DNA of 20,686 nt from Oscillospiraceae bacterium (GTDB lineage: Bacteria; Bacillota_A; Clostridia; Oscillospirales; WRJC01): contig WQXD01000035.1 of assembly GCA_009785015.1 (NCBI GenBank), forward strand, positions 1 through 20,686, written 5' to 3'. The position numbers and the translations under genes were made by a program. This document shows, piece by piece, positions 1 through 7,910 of this stretch (its first letter is position 1; every line of letters starts with the position of its first letter). The notes under the pieces were generated by a model, which saw only the letters and a program-made list of their open reading frames with translations, was not told the DNA's origin and did not search any database.

Positions 1-279
1 CGATTCCGCTATCAGGCCCGCCGCCCTGCCGTACAGCTTGTGGCCCTCCGTGCCCCGCAGGCAATGGGCGACCGGAAGGTTTCTGCCTTCGTTTGTTTCC
101 GCGTAATTTTCGTCGTGGGTGTCAAATGTGAACAAAATCACGTCGCCGCCCTCGCGGTAGCGCTTTATTTTTTCGACAATCGGACGCTCGGTTTTTTCGG
201 CCTCGGGAAATCCGAGGGTCCCCGCCACGAAATCGTTTTGATAATCCACCACAATCAGGCATTTTTTCAATTTTTCCAC
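1..279 (-). CDS. Isochorismatase-family cysteine hydrolase (nicotinamidase-like), 5' part
   Basis: The first 93 codons are visible and the gene runs off the left edge. It opens MEKLKKCLIVVDYQNDF, the hallmark start of the isochorismatase/nicotinamidase fold, with the likely catalytic Asp at residue 12. A TFDTHDE motif (D53, H55) and an AHCLRGTEGH motif (H72, C73) follow, matching the metal and substrate region of PncA-like amidases. The catalytic Cys would lie beyond the window. The start is GTG at 279, chosen because GAAAGGAG (289-296) sits 9 bases upstream and homology begins at once. Family members hydrolyse amides such as nicotinamide in the cytosol. The spacing after H55 differs from classical PncA, so the substrate is open. 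It is transcribed divergently from the gene at 400. Confidence 0.85.
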   Translation of the reverse strand, partial: MEKLKKCLIVVDYQNDFVAGTLGFPEAEKTERPIVEKIKRYREGGDVILFTFDTHDENYAETNEGRNLPVAHCLRGTEGHKLYGRAAGLIAES

Positions 280-328
280 AATGGGCAGCTCCTTTCTTTG
301 GCAAATATAAATATTTTCGGCAAAACGC

Positions 329-357
329 TTGTAACACGCGATGAAATGTGATATACT
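329..357 (+). promoter_or_regulatory. Sigma-A promoter for the gene at 400
   Basis: TTGTAA (329-334) is followed after 17 bases by TATACT (352-357). A TG at 349-350 makes an extended -10 element (TGATATACT). Transcription would start near 364, giving a short leader of about 35 bases before the ATG at 400. Confidence 0.7.
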
Positions 358-399
358 GATAAAAAACAAAGCGGGTATTGTGTTTTAAGGAGAAATTTT

Positions 400-1095
400 A
401 TGGATAACCAGGAAGACGCCGGCGGCGGCTATAAAAAGAAAAAATCCCGGCTGCTTGCCATTATGAGATGGATGGTGTATTCCGTCTCGATAATTGTCAT
501 TGCAATCTCGGCATACAGGTGCGCATCCATAGGAATGCCGGCCGAACTTAAAAACTATATTATAAAAAGCCGGCCAATCGAGCGGGCCTGTGACGAGCTG
601 GGGGACGATTTCGCGATGTACGCCCTGGAAATACGCAGCGCGTTCGGAAGAGGCGACGCTCTCTTTGCCGACAATGTCTATTATCTTGAGAGTGCGGAAA
701 ACCTGCAGTTCACCTTGCGGTGCAAAACCAACAGGTTTCCGGAGGTGTTCGGCGGTTCGGAAGAAGGGCTCACGCGGCCTTTTAAAACATATCTGAAAAT
801 CTCGAAAACATCGGGCGAAGAAGCGGCCGGCGAGGGCGAAGAGGGGGACTATATCGTTTTGGAGGCGGAAGACGAAGCCGGCTTCGGCAAAAACAAGGAC
901 AGTTACGTGTATTTTGTGTACAGCTTCGGCGGTGTCTCCATAGATTACGAAAAATCAAAACTCGAGCTGTATGTCTTTGACAACACCTCCGGATCCGCCG
1001 GTTTCGACGAAGACGATTATATGGCGCGTTTTACTTTGTTTGACGTGAATATGCCCAAAAAGAAAGTACCGATAAAACAATTCGCGAATCCGTAA
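400..1095 (+). CDS. Unknown membrane-anchored protein
   Basis: I do not recognise this 231-residue protein. A short charged N-terminus (KKKKSR at about residues 13-18) precedes one hydrophobic segment (about 23-42, WMVYSVSIIVIAISAY), which fits an N-in signal anchor. The rest is mostly hydrophilic and rich in Glu, Asp and Gly. Alternating aromatic and aliphatic stretches (TYLKISK, YIVLEAED, YVYFVYSF, LELYVFD) suggest a beta-rich outer domain. AAGGAG (387-392) lies 7 bases before the ATG, and a good promoter stands upstream. It seems to be a single-gene unit that converges on the M23 gene, with only 27 bases between the stops and no evident terminator. Confidence 0.8.
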   Translation: MDNQEDAGGGYKKKKSRLLAIMRWMVYSVSIIVIAISAYRCASIGMPAELKNYIIKSRPIERACDELGDDFAMYALEIRSAFGRGDALFADNVYYLESAENLQFTLRCKTNRFPEVFGGSEEGLTRPFKTYLKISKTSGEEAAGEGEEGDYIVLEAEDEAGFGKNKDSYVYFVYSFGGVSIDYEKSKLELYVFDNTSGSAGFDEDDYMARFTLFDVNMPKKKVPIKQFANP

Positions 1096-1122
1096 CGCCC
1101 GAAACGCCCGCGCTCCGCTTTG

Positions 1123-3084
1123 TCATTTCATATACGACTCGGGGTTCACCAGCACGCCGTTTTTGATGATTTCAAAATGCAGATGGGGCCCGGTGCTGTT
1201 TCCCGTCGAGCCGCATTTGCCGATTTCCTGGCCCTGGTACACCTTATCCCCGTATTTCACGCTTATCGAGCTCAAATGCGCGTACAGCGTGACAAACCCG
1301 CCGTTGTGCTTTATTTTCACATGGTTGCCGTATGAACTCGAATATCCCGCGTATATGACCGTTCCGCCGTCTGCGGCCGATATGGTGGTTCCCTTCGGCA
1401 CCACCAGATCCACTCCGCGGTGCCCTCCGCCGAAACGCGAGGTCGTGTACCCTCCCTTGACCGGCCGTATGAACGAACCCGTGGGAGCCGCAACCGGTTT
1501 GAGCTTTGTGCCCACAAGCACTACTTTGTCTATGGGCGCCTTTAAGGTTTCGACCAGTATTATTTCCCTTGAAACCTCTTCGTCGCTTATATACGTGACT
1601 TCGGCGGTCACGCGGTTTTCGCCGTTTACCCCGTTGGTTTTGATCGTCTGGGTGCCTTTGTAGTACAGTTCCGAATCGACATACCGGGTTTCAAAGGGCA
1701 CAGCCACGTTGTAACCTTCGGTTATTATCTTCTTGAATTTGAGCGAGCCCGACGCGGTGCTCCCGGAAGTCCGCATCAGCCTCGACAAGGTGTCGTCCTG
1801 CAGGTTGTATTCGTTTGTATCCAAAAACCCGCGCGGGATGGTATTTATCACCTCGGGCGTGAGTTCTATCGAGGATGCCGCCGCTATCGCCGCGATGTCC
1901 TCCGCGGCAGACGACGAAGCCGCATAGTCAAAAAATTCGATCCCGCCGAATAATGGCACCTCCGGCTCCGCGACGGCGTACAGCGTCTCATCCGCCAAAT
2001 CCGCCGGCTCCGCCGAATAAGTTATGATATCCTTGAGTTCGTCGTGCGAAACCACGTCGCGCGTGGCGTATTTGTCCTCGATTATTTCTATGTTGTTGGC
2101 GAAATCTATGTTTCCGTTTTCCCCTATGTCCACCGAATTTTCCTCGAGCAGTTCGCTCAGCACCCTGTCTATATCGTTCTGGCTTTCGGCCGCTATCACC
2201 AATTCGCCGTCTATGAAAAGGCCGTAGGCGGTCGTCACGGCGGCGCAGACCTGCGGCGAATTGTATATTATGTCGTACAGTTCGCTTTCGGGGATATGGG
2301 GGCGGCCGGTTTTCGTGAGCACCAGGCGGTATTCAAATGCGCCCGTGAATTCATAAGGCTCTCCCAAAATCGAGGAAATGTTGTTTTCCAAAACGGAAAC
2401 GGCGGAAACCGCCGTCGCCTTTGAATCGACACACCCGACGACCCGCCCGTCGAAGCAGAGCTCGAGATCGGGCGTAAACGAGCTTATGGTCATTATCGCC
2501 GCAACGGTGAGCGCCGCCGAACCCGCGGTGAGCAAAAAGGCGAACGCTTTTTTCACCAGGGCCGCGAGGCCCGCCGATCTGAAAAACTTGCGCACAGGCG
2601 CGAAAAGGGCGCCGAAAAAGCCCCAGATGCCGGCGATAAGCGTCATGTACGCCATGTATCTGTCATAGGCGTTTTTTTCGTAGACGTCGCCCGCTTCTTT
2701 GTTTTTGCCCCAGCCTTTGGGATGCTTGGCGACGGTTTCGATATAGTCTTTGGTTTCCCTGCCTTTTTTATCGCCTTTCCAGGCGTAATAGAAAAAACGG
2801 GCGTTGAAATATGAGTCGAGCCTGCCCAATCCGTTTTTTTTGAACCTGTGCGCGAGCCGTTGTACAGGCGGAAGCTTTTTTTCGCTTTTGGCCGCAGCCG
2901 GTACAGCCGGTACGACCGGCGCGGGAGGGCGGGGGGATGAGGGTACCAACGCCCGGTTCGGGTGTGAGGTATGCAATGTGTCGTTTTGCCCTTCGCGCCC
3001 CGCCGAAATCCGCGCGGCGCCCGCCGGGCTCGCTTTCGGCGGCGGCATTCGGGAAGATTTTGTTTCGGCCCGCGTTTGATTCAT
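1123..3084 (-). CDS. Membrane-bound G5/M23 metallopeptidase
   Basis: This 653-residue protein ends in an M23 (LytM-type) endopeptidase domain from about residue 536. The zinc ligands are visible: H555 and D559 in GHRGVD, H603 in LYAH, and the second His of GPHLHFE (H636). Such domains cut peptidoglycan cross-bridges or act as inactive amidase activators; all ligands are present here, so activity is likely. A G5-like domain (about 450-530, TEGYNVAVPFETRYV...KVVLVGT) lies just before it. The N-terminal 140 residues are Pro/Ala-rich then basic, with hydrophobic segments at about 146-163 and 181-203. ATG at 3084 is preferred. AGGAG (3096-3100) lies 11 bases upstream of it and 8 upstream of an adjacent in-frame TTG at 3087, so either codon could serve. 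No neighbour seems co-transcribed. Confidence 0.92.
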   Translation of the reverse strand: MNQTRAETKSSRMPPPKASPAGAARISAGREGQNDTLHTSHPNRALVPSSPRPPAPVVPAVPAAAKSEKKLPPVQRLAHRFKKNGLGRLDSYFNARFFYYAWKGDKKGRETKDYIETVAKHPKGWGKNKEAGDVYEKNAYDRYMAYMTLIAGIWGFFGALFAPVRKFFRSAGLAALVKKAFAFLLTAGSAALTVAAIMTISSFTPDLELCFDGRVVGCVDSKATAVSAVSVLENNISSILGEPYEFTGAFEYRLVLTKTGRPHIPESELYDIIYNSPQVCAAVTTAYGLFIDGELVIAAESQNDIDRVLSELLEENSVDIGENGNIDFANNIEIIEDKYATRDVVSHDELKDIITYSAEPADLADETLYAVAEPEVPLFGGIEFFDYAASSSAAEDIAAIAAASSIELTPEVINTIPRGFLDTNEYNLQDDTLSRLMRTSGSTASGSLKFKKIITEGYNVAVPFETRYVDSELYYKGTQTIKTNGVNGENRVTAEVTYISDEEVSREIILVETLKAPIDKVVLVGTKLKPVAAPTGSFIRPVKGGYTTSRFGGGHRGVDLVVPKGTTISAADGGTVIYAGYSSSYGNHVKIKHNGGFVTLYAHLSSISVKYGDKVYQGQEIGKCGSTGNSTGPHLHFEIIKNGVLVNPESYMK

Positions 3085-3152
3085 CAAAAATCAAACTCCT
3101 TTCAGTCGGCATAAGTCAGCATGAGTTAAATCACATACCCGGTCAGCTTAAG

Positions 3153-3181
3153 ATTATAATACATAAGATAAAAAAAATCAA
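3153..3181 (-). promoter_or_regulatory. Promoter for the M23 peptidase gene
   Basis: On the minus strand TTGATT (3181-3176) is followed after 17 bases by a perfect TATAAT (3158-3153). Transcription would start near 3146, leaving about 60 bases before the start codon. An alternative -35 (TTGACT, 3186-3181) would give a spacer of 22, which is too long. Confidence 0.7.
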
Positions 3182-3217
3182 GTCAAAATCTTCAAAGTTT
3201 ATGAATTGTAAACAAAA

Positions 3218-3234
3218 TTTCCACAGCTTGGAAA
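3218..3234. repeat. Short inverted repeat between divergent promoters, possible operator
   Basis: TTTCCA-CAGCT-TGGAAA is a 6-base inverted repeat with a 5-base centre. It lies upstream of both the M23 promoter and the AEC promoter. No T-run follows on either strand, so it is not a terminator. A regulator-binding role is only inferred from its place and symmetry. Confidence 0.35.
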
Positions 3235-3305
3235 CAAATGGGGCGTTTCGCGCCTTATTTTTGAATATTAGCGGAAGGTAAGTGAAAAAATTTACAAAAA
3301 TTTCG

Positions 3306-3334
3306 TTGATTTTTTTCGCGGATTTTGCTATATT
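3306..3334 (+). promoter_or_regulatory. Promoter for the AEC permease gene
   Basis: TTGATT (3306-3311), 17 bases, then TATATT (3329-3334) preceded by TGC (3326-3328), an extended -10. The predicted transcript begins near 3341. That excludes any in-frame start at or before the -10 box and supports the ATG at 3397. Confidence 0.7.
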
Positions 3335-3396
3335 CTATATGGAGAACGCGGATTTGGCGTCCGCGGCAACGAATATTTTTGGAGAATTTTGCGTCG

Positions 3397-4362
3397 ATGA
3401 ACAAAAGCTCGCTTTTGGTAACCGAAAAAGTGACGACCCTTTTTTTGATAATGATTGCCGGGATAATTGCGAGAAAAACGAATATAATCGACTGGCCCGC
3501 GACAAAAAAACTGTCCGCTTTTTTGCTGAATATCACCCAGCCCCTGATGATTATAACCTCCTTTCAGATGGATTTCGATTCCGAAAAACTGAAAAACGGT
3601 TTTTCCCTGTTCGCGCTCTCGGTTATAGCGCACACAGTCACGTCGGCGGCCGCCTTTTTGCTGTACAAGCCGATAAAAAACGGCGACCAGAAAAAAGTGT
3701 ATGAAATGGGCACGATATTCGGCAATTGCGCGTTTTTGGGCTACCCGGTGCTCAAAGTCATTTTCGGAGAAGACCTCGGCGTGTTCTACGGCGCCTTTTA
3801 CGCCATGTTTTTCAATATATTCATATGGACTTACGGGATATATCTGATCACCCGAAAAAGCGGCGGCAGAAAAAGCGGCTCTCTGGGGGCTGCGATTTCG
3901 GCGAAGAAGATATTTTTGAATGCGGGGATGATCGCCTCCGTTTTGGGGATCATAGTCTTTCTGACCGGAATAAAGCTGCCGGGGGTCTTGTATGATTCCT
4001 CAAAACTGATCGGCGACATGACTTTCCCTTTGTCAATGGTTATAATCGGCTCGCTCATTTCGGACATAAAGCCGAAGGATATGTTTTTGTCCCCGAAAAG
4101 CTACTATTACATATTCGTCAAGCTCATACTGCTCCCTTTGTCCGCGGGGCTCATCTGTCACGCGCTGAAACTCCCGGTTTTGATCGTATATATGGGCACG
4201 ATCATGGCCGCCATGCCCAGCGCGGCGAATGTGGCGATATTCGCCGAGACATACGGCGCCGATTCCAAAACGGCCGCGATAAACGTGGGGCTCTCCACGC
4301 TTTTTTCCATCGGGACCATACCGCTCGCGATTTATTTTCTGGACAATGTGCTGAAATTGTGA
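3397..4362 (+). CDS. AEC (auxin efflux carrier) family transporter
   Basis: This 321-residue, very hydrophobic protein has the look of the AEC family (PF03547): about ten membrane segments, an early LFLIMIAGIIARK helix, and a long hydrophilic break near the middle (ITRKSGGRKSGS). Bacterial members export or import small organic acids, malate being the best-studied case; the substrate cannot be read here. The ATG at 3397 was chosen because GGAG (3381-3384) lies 12 bases upstream. Earlier in-frame starts fall within or next to the promoter. The gene seems monocistronic: it has its own promoter, and another promoter lies between it and the PP2C gene. Confidence 0.88.
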   Translation: MNKSSLLVTEKVTTLFLIMIAGIIARKTNIIDWPATKKLSAFLLNITQPLMIITSFQMDFDSEKLKNGFSLFALSVIAHTVTSAAAFLLYKPIKNGDQKKVYEMGTIFGNCAFLGYPVLKVIFGEDLGVFYGAFYAMFFNIFIWTYGIYLITRKSGGRKSGSLGAAISAKKIFLNAGMIASVLGIIVFLTGIKLPGVLYDSSKLIGDMTFPLSMVIIGSLISDIKPKDMFLSPKSYYYIFVKLILLPLSAGLICHALKLPVLIVYMGTIMAAMPSAANVAIFAETYGADSKTAAINVGLSTLFSIGTIPLAIYFLDNVLKL

Positions 4363-4372
4363 TTTTTTTTTA
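4343..4372 (+). terminator. Weak possible terminator after the AEC gene
   Basis: ACAAT (4343-4347) can pair with ATTGT (4356-4360) across the stop codon, and a run of T follows from 4364. The stem is short and AT-rich, so this is a weak call resting mainly on the T-run. Confidence 0.25.
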
Positions 4373-4409
4373 ACTTTTTCGCAAAATTTATATAAAAATA
4401 TTAAATCGC

Positions 4410-4439
4410 TTGTAAAAATATGCGGTTTTGTGATATAAT
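4410..4439 (+). promoter_or_regulatory. Promoter for the PP2C-argS-yebC operon
   Basis: TTGTAA (4410-4415) is followed after 18 bases by a perfect TATAAT (4434-4439). A TG at 4431-4432 makes an extended -10, within the string TGTGATATAAT. Transcription would start near 4446, about 27 bases before the ATG at 4473. Confidence 0.75.
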
Positions 4440-4472
4440 GGTTTATCATGTGACGGATAGGATGTGCAAGTT

Positions 4473-6083
4473 ATGTTGGAAATATCTTCTTCAGGAACCT
4501 CGAACGCCGGGAAGAAAACGCTAAACGAAGATAATTTTTATATGAATGAGATATTCATAGCCGAAAACAACGCCGAAAGCGGCAGAATCTATATCGACAG
4601 CGCGCAGAGGGCCGTTCAGTTCTACGCCGTTTTTGACGGGCTCGGAAAAGAAATGAAGAGCGACATAACGCCGGCTATGGATTTTTGCGACGGTGAAAAC
4701 GCTTCATATATGGCGGCGCACATGCTTTCCGTGCTCCAGCGTCACCTCAAAGACAAAACTCAGTTCAACCTGAACAACTATATACACAGTTTCGTGCGCA
4801 AAACCAACAAAAGCATATGCGACTACATGATGAGAAAAGGGGTGCGGGCCGGGGTCTCTTTCGCGATGCTCTGCATAGTCGGAAATTCCGCCTTTGTCTA
4901 CAACATCGGAAACAGCAAGGTGTTTTTGCTCAGGGACAACAGGCTTTCGCTCATATCGCAAAACGACACCAAAGCGGAACAGCTTGTGACCATGAAGCAG
5001 ATCGGCGCCGATATGGTCAGGCACGCCCCCGAAAACAAATCGCTCACCCAGTATCTGGGGCTTTTTGAAACCGAAAAACAAGCGGAGCTGCATATAAACA
5101 GGCTCAACTTAAAAAGCGGGGATAAATTTCTGATCTGCTCCGACGGCTTGTGCGACTTGGCGAGCGAGCGGATTTATCAGATCATGTCAAGGGATATGTC
5201 AGAGCAGGAAATAGTATCGGATCTGGCAAATGAAGCCGCCCGCGCCGGGGAATCCATGAAAGAAAATCTCACGCTCCTCGTCGTGGGGGCGTACAGCCCG
5301 GAAGAAAAGGCGCGCATAGCCGGCGTCTTAAAACCCACGACCGAGGGCCCCACGCATTTCTCCCCTTTGGTTTTCAGAAACAAATTCGAATTGAAACCCA
5401 AACATATACGGCAGATACTGTTCTCTGTCGGCGTGATTGTCGTGTTTATCGTGGGAGTGGTGATACTTTTCAGGGGCTTGTTCGGCGCCCCCGAAAAAGA
5501 AGAAAGCCCTCCCCCGCAAAACCCCACCATCTCGCAAAATCAGACCACGGACCTCCCCGAAATTTCCCGGGATACCGGAAATGTCGTCCCCACCACCGAA
5601 GCCACTTCATTTGACGTGCCCACAATAGACCCGAATGAGACCTCACCTCCGCCGGAAACGGAACCGCCCGCGCCGACGACCATACCACCGACAAATCCCC
5701 CCGCCGCAACCTCTCCGCCGGCCACCACCGCGCCGCCGCCGCCCGACACCACCGAAGCGCCGGAAACCGAACCGCCCGCAACCTCTCCGCCCCCGACCGA
5801 ACCCCCCGCCTTCACCGCCCCGCCCATAGAGATAACCAGGCCCCCGGTAGAATCCCCCACTCCGCCCGTAACCACCCCGCCGACCGAACCTCCGACCGAA
5901 CCGCCCACTGAACCGCCTACCGAAGTTCCGACTGAAGCTCCCACTGAGCCCTCTACAGAAGCTCCCACCCCGCCCCCGACAGAACCGCCAGCCACCGAAC
6001 CGCCCACCGAAGCCCCAACCGAACCGCCCGCCGCCGTTTTGCCGCCTCCGCCGGAAGAAGAAACCATAGCTGCGGAGCCGTGA
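4473..6083 (+). CDS. Membrane PP2C-like protein phosphatase with Pro/Thr/Glu-rich tail
   Basis: This 536-residue protein has an N-terminal PP2C (PPM) domain of about 275 residues, one membrane helix (about 313-334) and a 200-residue tail of TEPP/TEAP-type repeats, presumably outside the cell. PP2C landmarks are NEDN (E19, D20), FDGLGK (D55), a GDSR-equivalent GNSK (N147) and CSDGLCD (D224). The final DNxT motif reads ENLT (E264), so one usual metal-binding Asp is Glu. The family removes phosphate from Ser/Thr in Mn/Mg-dependent fashion, often opposing PASTA kinases; no kinase is nearby. ATG 4473 is preferred over GTG 4464 because AGGA (4459-4462) is 10 bases from the ATG but 1 base from the GTG. 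It is the first gene of an operon with argS and yebC. Catalytic activity is likely but not certain. Confidence 0.85.
   Translation: MLEISSSGTSNAGKKTLNEDNFYMNEIFIAENNAESGRIYIDSAQRAVQFYAVFDGLGKEMKSDITPAMDFCDGENASYMAAHMLSVLQRHLKDKTQFNLNNYIHSFVRKTNKSICDYMMRKGVRAGVSFAMLCIVGNSAFVYNIGNSKVFLLRDNRLSLISQNDTKAEQLVTMKQIGADMVRHAPENKSLTQYLGLFETEKQAELHINRLNLKSGDKFLICSDGLCDLASERIYQIMSRDMSEQEIVSDLANEAARAGESMKENLTLLVVGAYSPEEKARIAGVLKPTTEGPTHFSPLVFRNKFELKPKHIRQILFSVGVIVVFIVGVVILFRGLFGAPEKEESPPPQNPTISQNQTTDLPEISRDTGNVVPTTEATSFDVPTIDPNETSPPPETEPPAPTTIPPTNPPAATSPPATTAPPPPDTTEAPETEPPATSPPPTEPPAFTAPPIEITRPPVESPTPPVTTPPTEPPTEPPTEPPTEVPTEAPTEPSTEAPTPPPTEPPATEPPTEAPTEPPAAVLPPPPEEETIAAEP
5640..6060 (+). repeat. Degenerate repeat encoding Pro/Thr/Glu-rich tail
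   Basis: This stretch is built of degenerate 9-12 base units such as accgaaccgcc and actgaagctcc, coding for T-E-P-P, T-E-A-P and runs of two to four prolines. It is far richer in C than the surrounding coding sequence. A long Gly/Ser/Val frame opposite it is a by-product of this composition and is not a gene. Confidence 0.8.
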
Positions 6084-6130
6084 GCTTGAATATATAAATT
6101 TTTTACTGAGAAAGGCTGTATATATTACCC

Positions 6131-7888
6131 ATGATTTTCAAAATAAAAGAGACAATCGCCGAAATGCTGTACGGCATAATCGCGGACAAATCCGGCGCTT
6201 TGCCGCCGCCGACAAAAAAAGAGCTCGCCGAAATGATCGAATACCCGCCGGATATAGGCATGGGGGATCTGGCTTTCCCGTGCTTTAAGCTTTCGAAACT
6301 GTTTAAAAAGGCCCCGAACGCCATAGCGGAGATGATAGCGGGAGCGGGCGCCGAAGCCGCGCGCTCTTCTTGGCGGGGCGCGGTCAAAAGCGTTTCGGCC
6401 GCGGGGGGGTATGCAAACTTCACCCTCGAGGATAAATTCTACGCCAAAACCATATTGGACGGCGTATTGGGCCAAAAGGACAGATACGGCGCCTCGGATA
6501 TAGGCGCGGGCAAGACCGCCGTCATAGACTATTCCTCCCCGAACATGTCGAGGCCGCTGAGCGTGGGGCATCTGCGCACCACCAACATAGGCAACTCGAT
6601 AAAAAAAATCCATCAGTTCTGCGGCTATAAGACCGTGGCGATAAACTATATCGGCGACTGGGGGACGCCATTCGGCAAAGTCATCACGGCGTACAGGCTG
6701 TGGTGCGGGGATATGAAGGAAGTCGAAGAAGGCGGCGTGTACAAGCTGCTCGATTTATACGTGAAATTCGGGGTTGAAGCCGAATTTGACGAAAGCCTGA
6801 ACGATCTGGCCCGCGAGTGCTTCAAAAAACTCGAGCAGGGCGATGGGGAAACTGTCGGATTGTGGAAAAAATTCACCGAAATCAGCCTGACGGAGCTCAA
6901 AAGACTGTATGATATCATGGGAATCGAATTCGACTGCTATGACGGCGAAAGTTTTTTCGAGGACAAAATGGCGGATGTGGTCGATGAGCTCAAAAGAAAA
7001 AATCTTCTGAAATTGGACCAAGGGGCGCAGATAGTGGATCTGGGCGAGTTCGATATGCCTCCGTGCCTGATACTCAAAACCGACGGGGCGACGCTCTATC
7101 CGACGCGCGATATCGCTTCGGCGATCTACAGAAAAAAGACGTATGACTTCGACAAGAACATATATATCACCGACTTCCGGCAGACGCTGCACTTTGCCCA
7201 GTGGATAAAAGTGACGGAGCTGATGGGATACAGCTGGGCAAACGACTGTATATATATCCCCTACGGCGTCATGAATATCGACGGCAGGGTTATGAAGACC
7301 AGAAAGGGCAATGTGGCGCTGCTGGACGATTTACTGAAGCTGGCAATCGAAAAAGTCGAAGGGGTGATGGAGGAAAAAAATCCGGGGGATTCGGGTTTGC
7401 CGCCCGAAGAAAAAAAGGATATCGCCAAAAAAGTGGGGGTCGGCGCTGTCATGTTCGGCGACTTGGTGAACAGCAGGATAAAAGACGTGAATTTCACATG
7501 GGAGGAAGCGCTGAATTTCAACGGCAACTCGGGCCCGTATGTGCAGTATACATATGCGAGGGCATGCAGCGTTCTGGAAAAAAACGAAGCGGATATAGAC
7601 TATTCGGATATGACGATGACAAATATGTCCGAGCGCGAGGTCATAAAACTGCTGGGGCAGTTCCCCGAAAAGGTGCTGATCGCCGAGAGGGAATACGAGC
7701 CTTCGGTCATATGCCGGTATTTGCTCGATCTGTGCTCCGCCTTTAACAGGTTTTACCACGACTGTTCCATCCTGAAAGCTGAAAGCGATGAGATAAGAAA
7801 CGTCAGGCTCATGCTCTGCGAGGCCGTAAAATACGCGGTCGGCAACGGCTTATGGCTGATCGGACTGGAAAAAACAAACAAAGTGTAA
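6131..7888 (+). CDS. argS: Arginyl-tRNA synthetase
   Basis: This 585-residue class I synthetase charges tRNA-Arg with arginine in the cytosol. It has the ArgS N-terminal add-on domain (about 1-95). The HIGH motif reads SVGH (144-147), in PLSVGHLRTT. The KMSKS-equivalent loop reads MKTRKGN (388-394). A DALR anticodon-binding domain begins about residue 466 (GPYVQYTYARA). Length matches the family. The first His of HIGH is Ser here; the second, more important His is kept. The ATG at 6131 has only a distant AAAGG (6111-6115, 15-base spacer). It lies 47 bases after the PP2C stop with no terminator, so it is probably co-transcribed. Confidence 0.96.
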   Translation: MIFKIKETIAEMLYGIIADKSGALPPPTKKELAEMIEYPPDIGMGDLAFPCFKLSKLFKKAPNAIAEMIAGAGAEAARSSWRGAVKSVSAAGGYANFTLEDKFYAKTILDGVLGQKDRYGASDIGAGKTAVIDYSSPNMSRPLSVGHLRTTNIGNSIKKIHQFCGYKTVAINYIGDWGTPFGKVITAYRLWCGDMKEVEEGGVYKLLDLYVKFGVEAEFDESLNDLARECFKKLEQGDGETVGLWKKFTEISLTELKRLYDIMGIEFDCYDGESFFEDKMADVVDELKRKNLLKLDQGAQIVDLGEFDMPPCLILKTDGATLYPTRDIASAIYRKKTYDFDKNIYITDFRQTLHFAQWIKVTELMGYSWANDCIYIPYGVMNIDGRVMKTRKGNVALLDDLLKLAIEKVEGVMEEKNPGDSGLPPEEKKDIAKKVGVGAVMFGDLVNSRIKDVNFTWEEALNFNGNSGPYVQYTYARACSVLEKNEADIDYSDMTMTNMSEREVIKLLGQFPEKVLIAEREYEPSVICRYLLDLCSAFNRFYHDCSILKAESDEIRNVRLMLCEAVKYAVGNGLWLIGLEKTNKV

Positions 7889-7910
7889 CTGCTTAGGAGG
7901 ATTTATATAG

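Larger units (their letters stand above)
3085..3396. other. Divergent intergenic region (312 bases)
   Basis: This AT-rich gap separates the M23 gene (-) from the AEC permease (+). It holds one promoter for each strand and an inverted repeat (3218-3234) between them. I see no convincing small gene or tRNA. Weak open frames run through it on both strands, but they lack ribosome binding sites. Confidence 0.7.

Noticed and set aside
3216..3226. DnaA-box-like string near TTTCCACAG
   Set aside because: It is a single imperfect copy with two mismatches, with no cluster and no dnaA/dnaN nearby, so an origin is not supported.
3282..3704. Plus-strand 140-codon open frame overlapping the AEC gene start
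   Set aside because: It begins before the predicted transcript start, overlaps the AEC gene out of frame and resembles no family.
5540..6067. Long minus-strand open frame rich in Gly, Ser and Val opposite the PP2C tail
   Set aside because: It mirrors the repetitive Pro/Thr/Glu coding tract, has no convincing ribosome binding site, and its make-up follows from the repeat.
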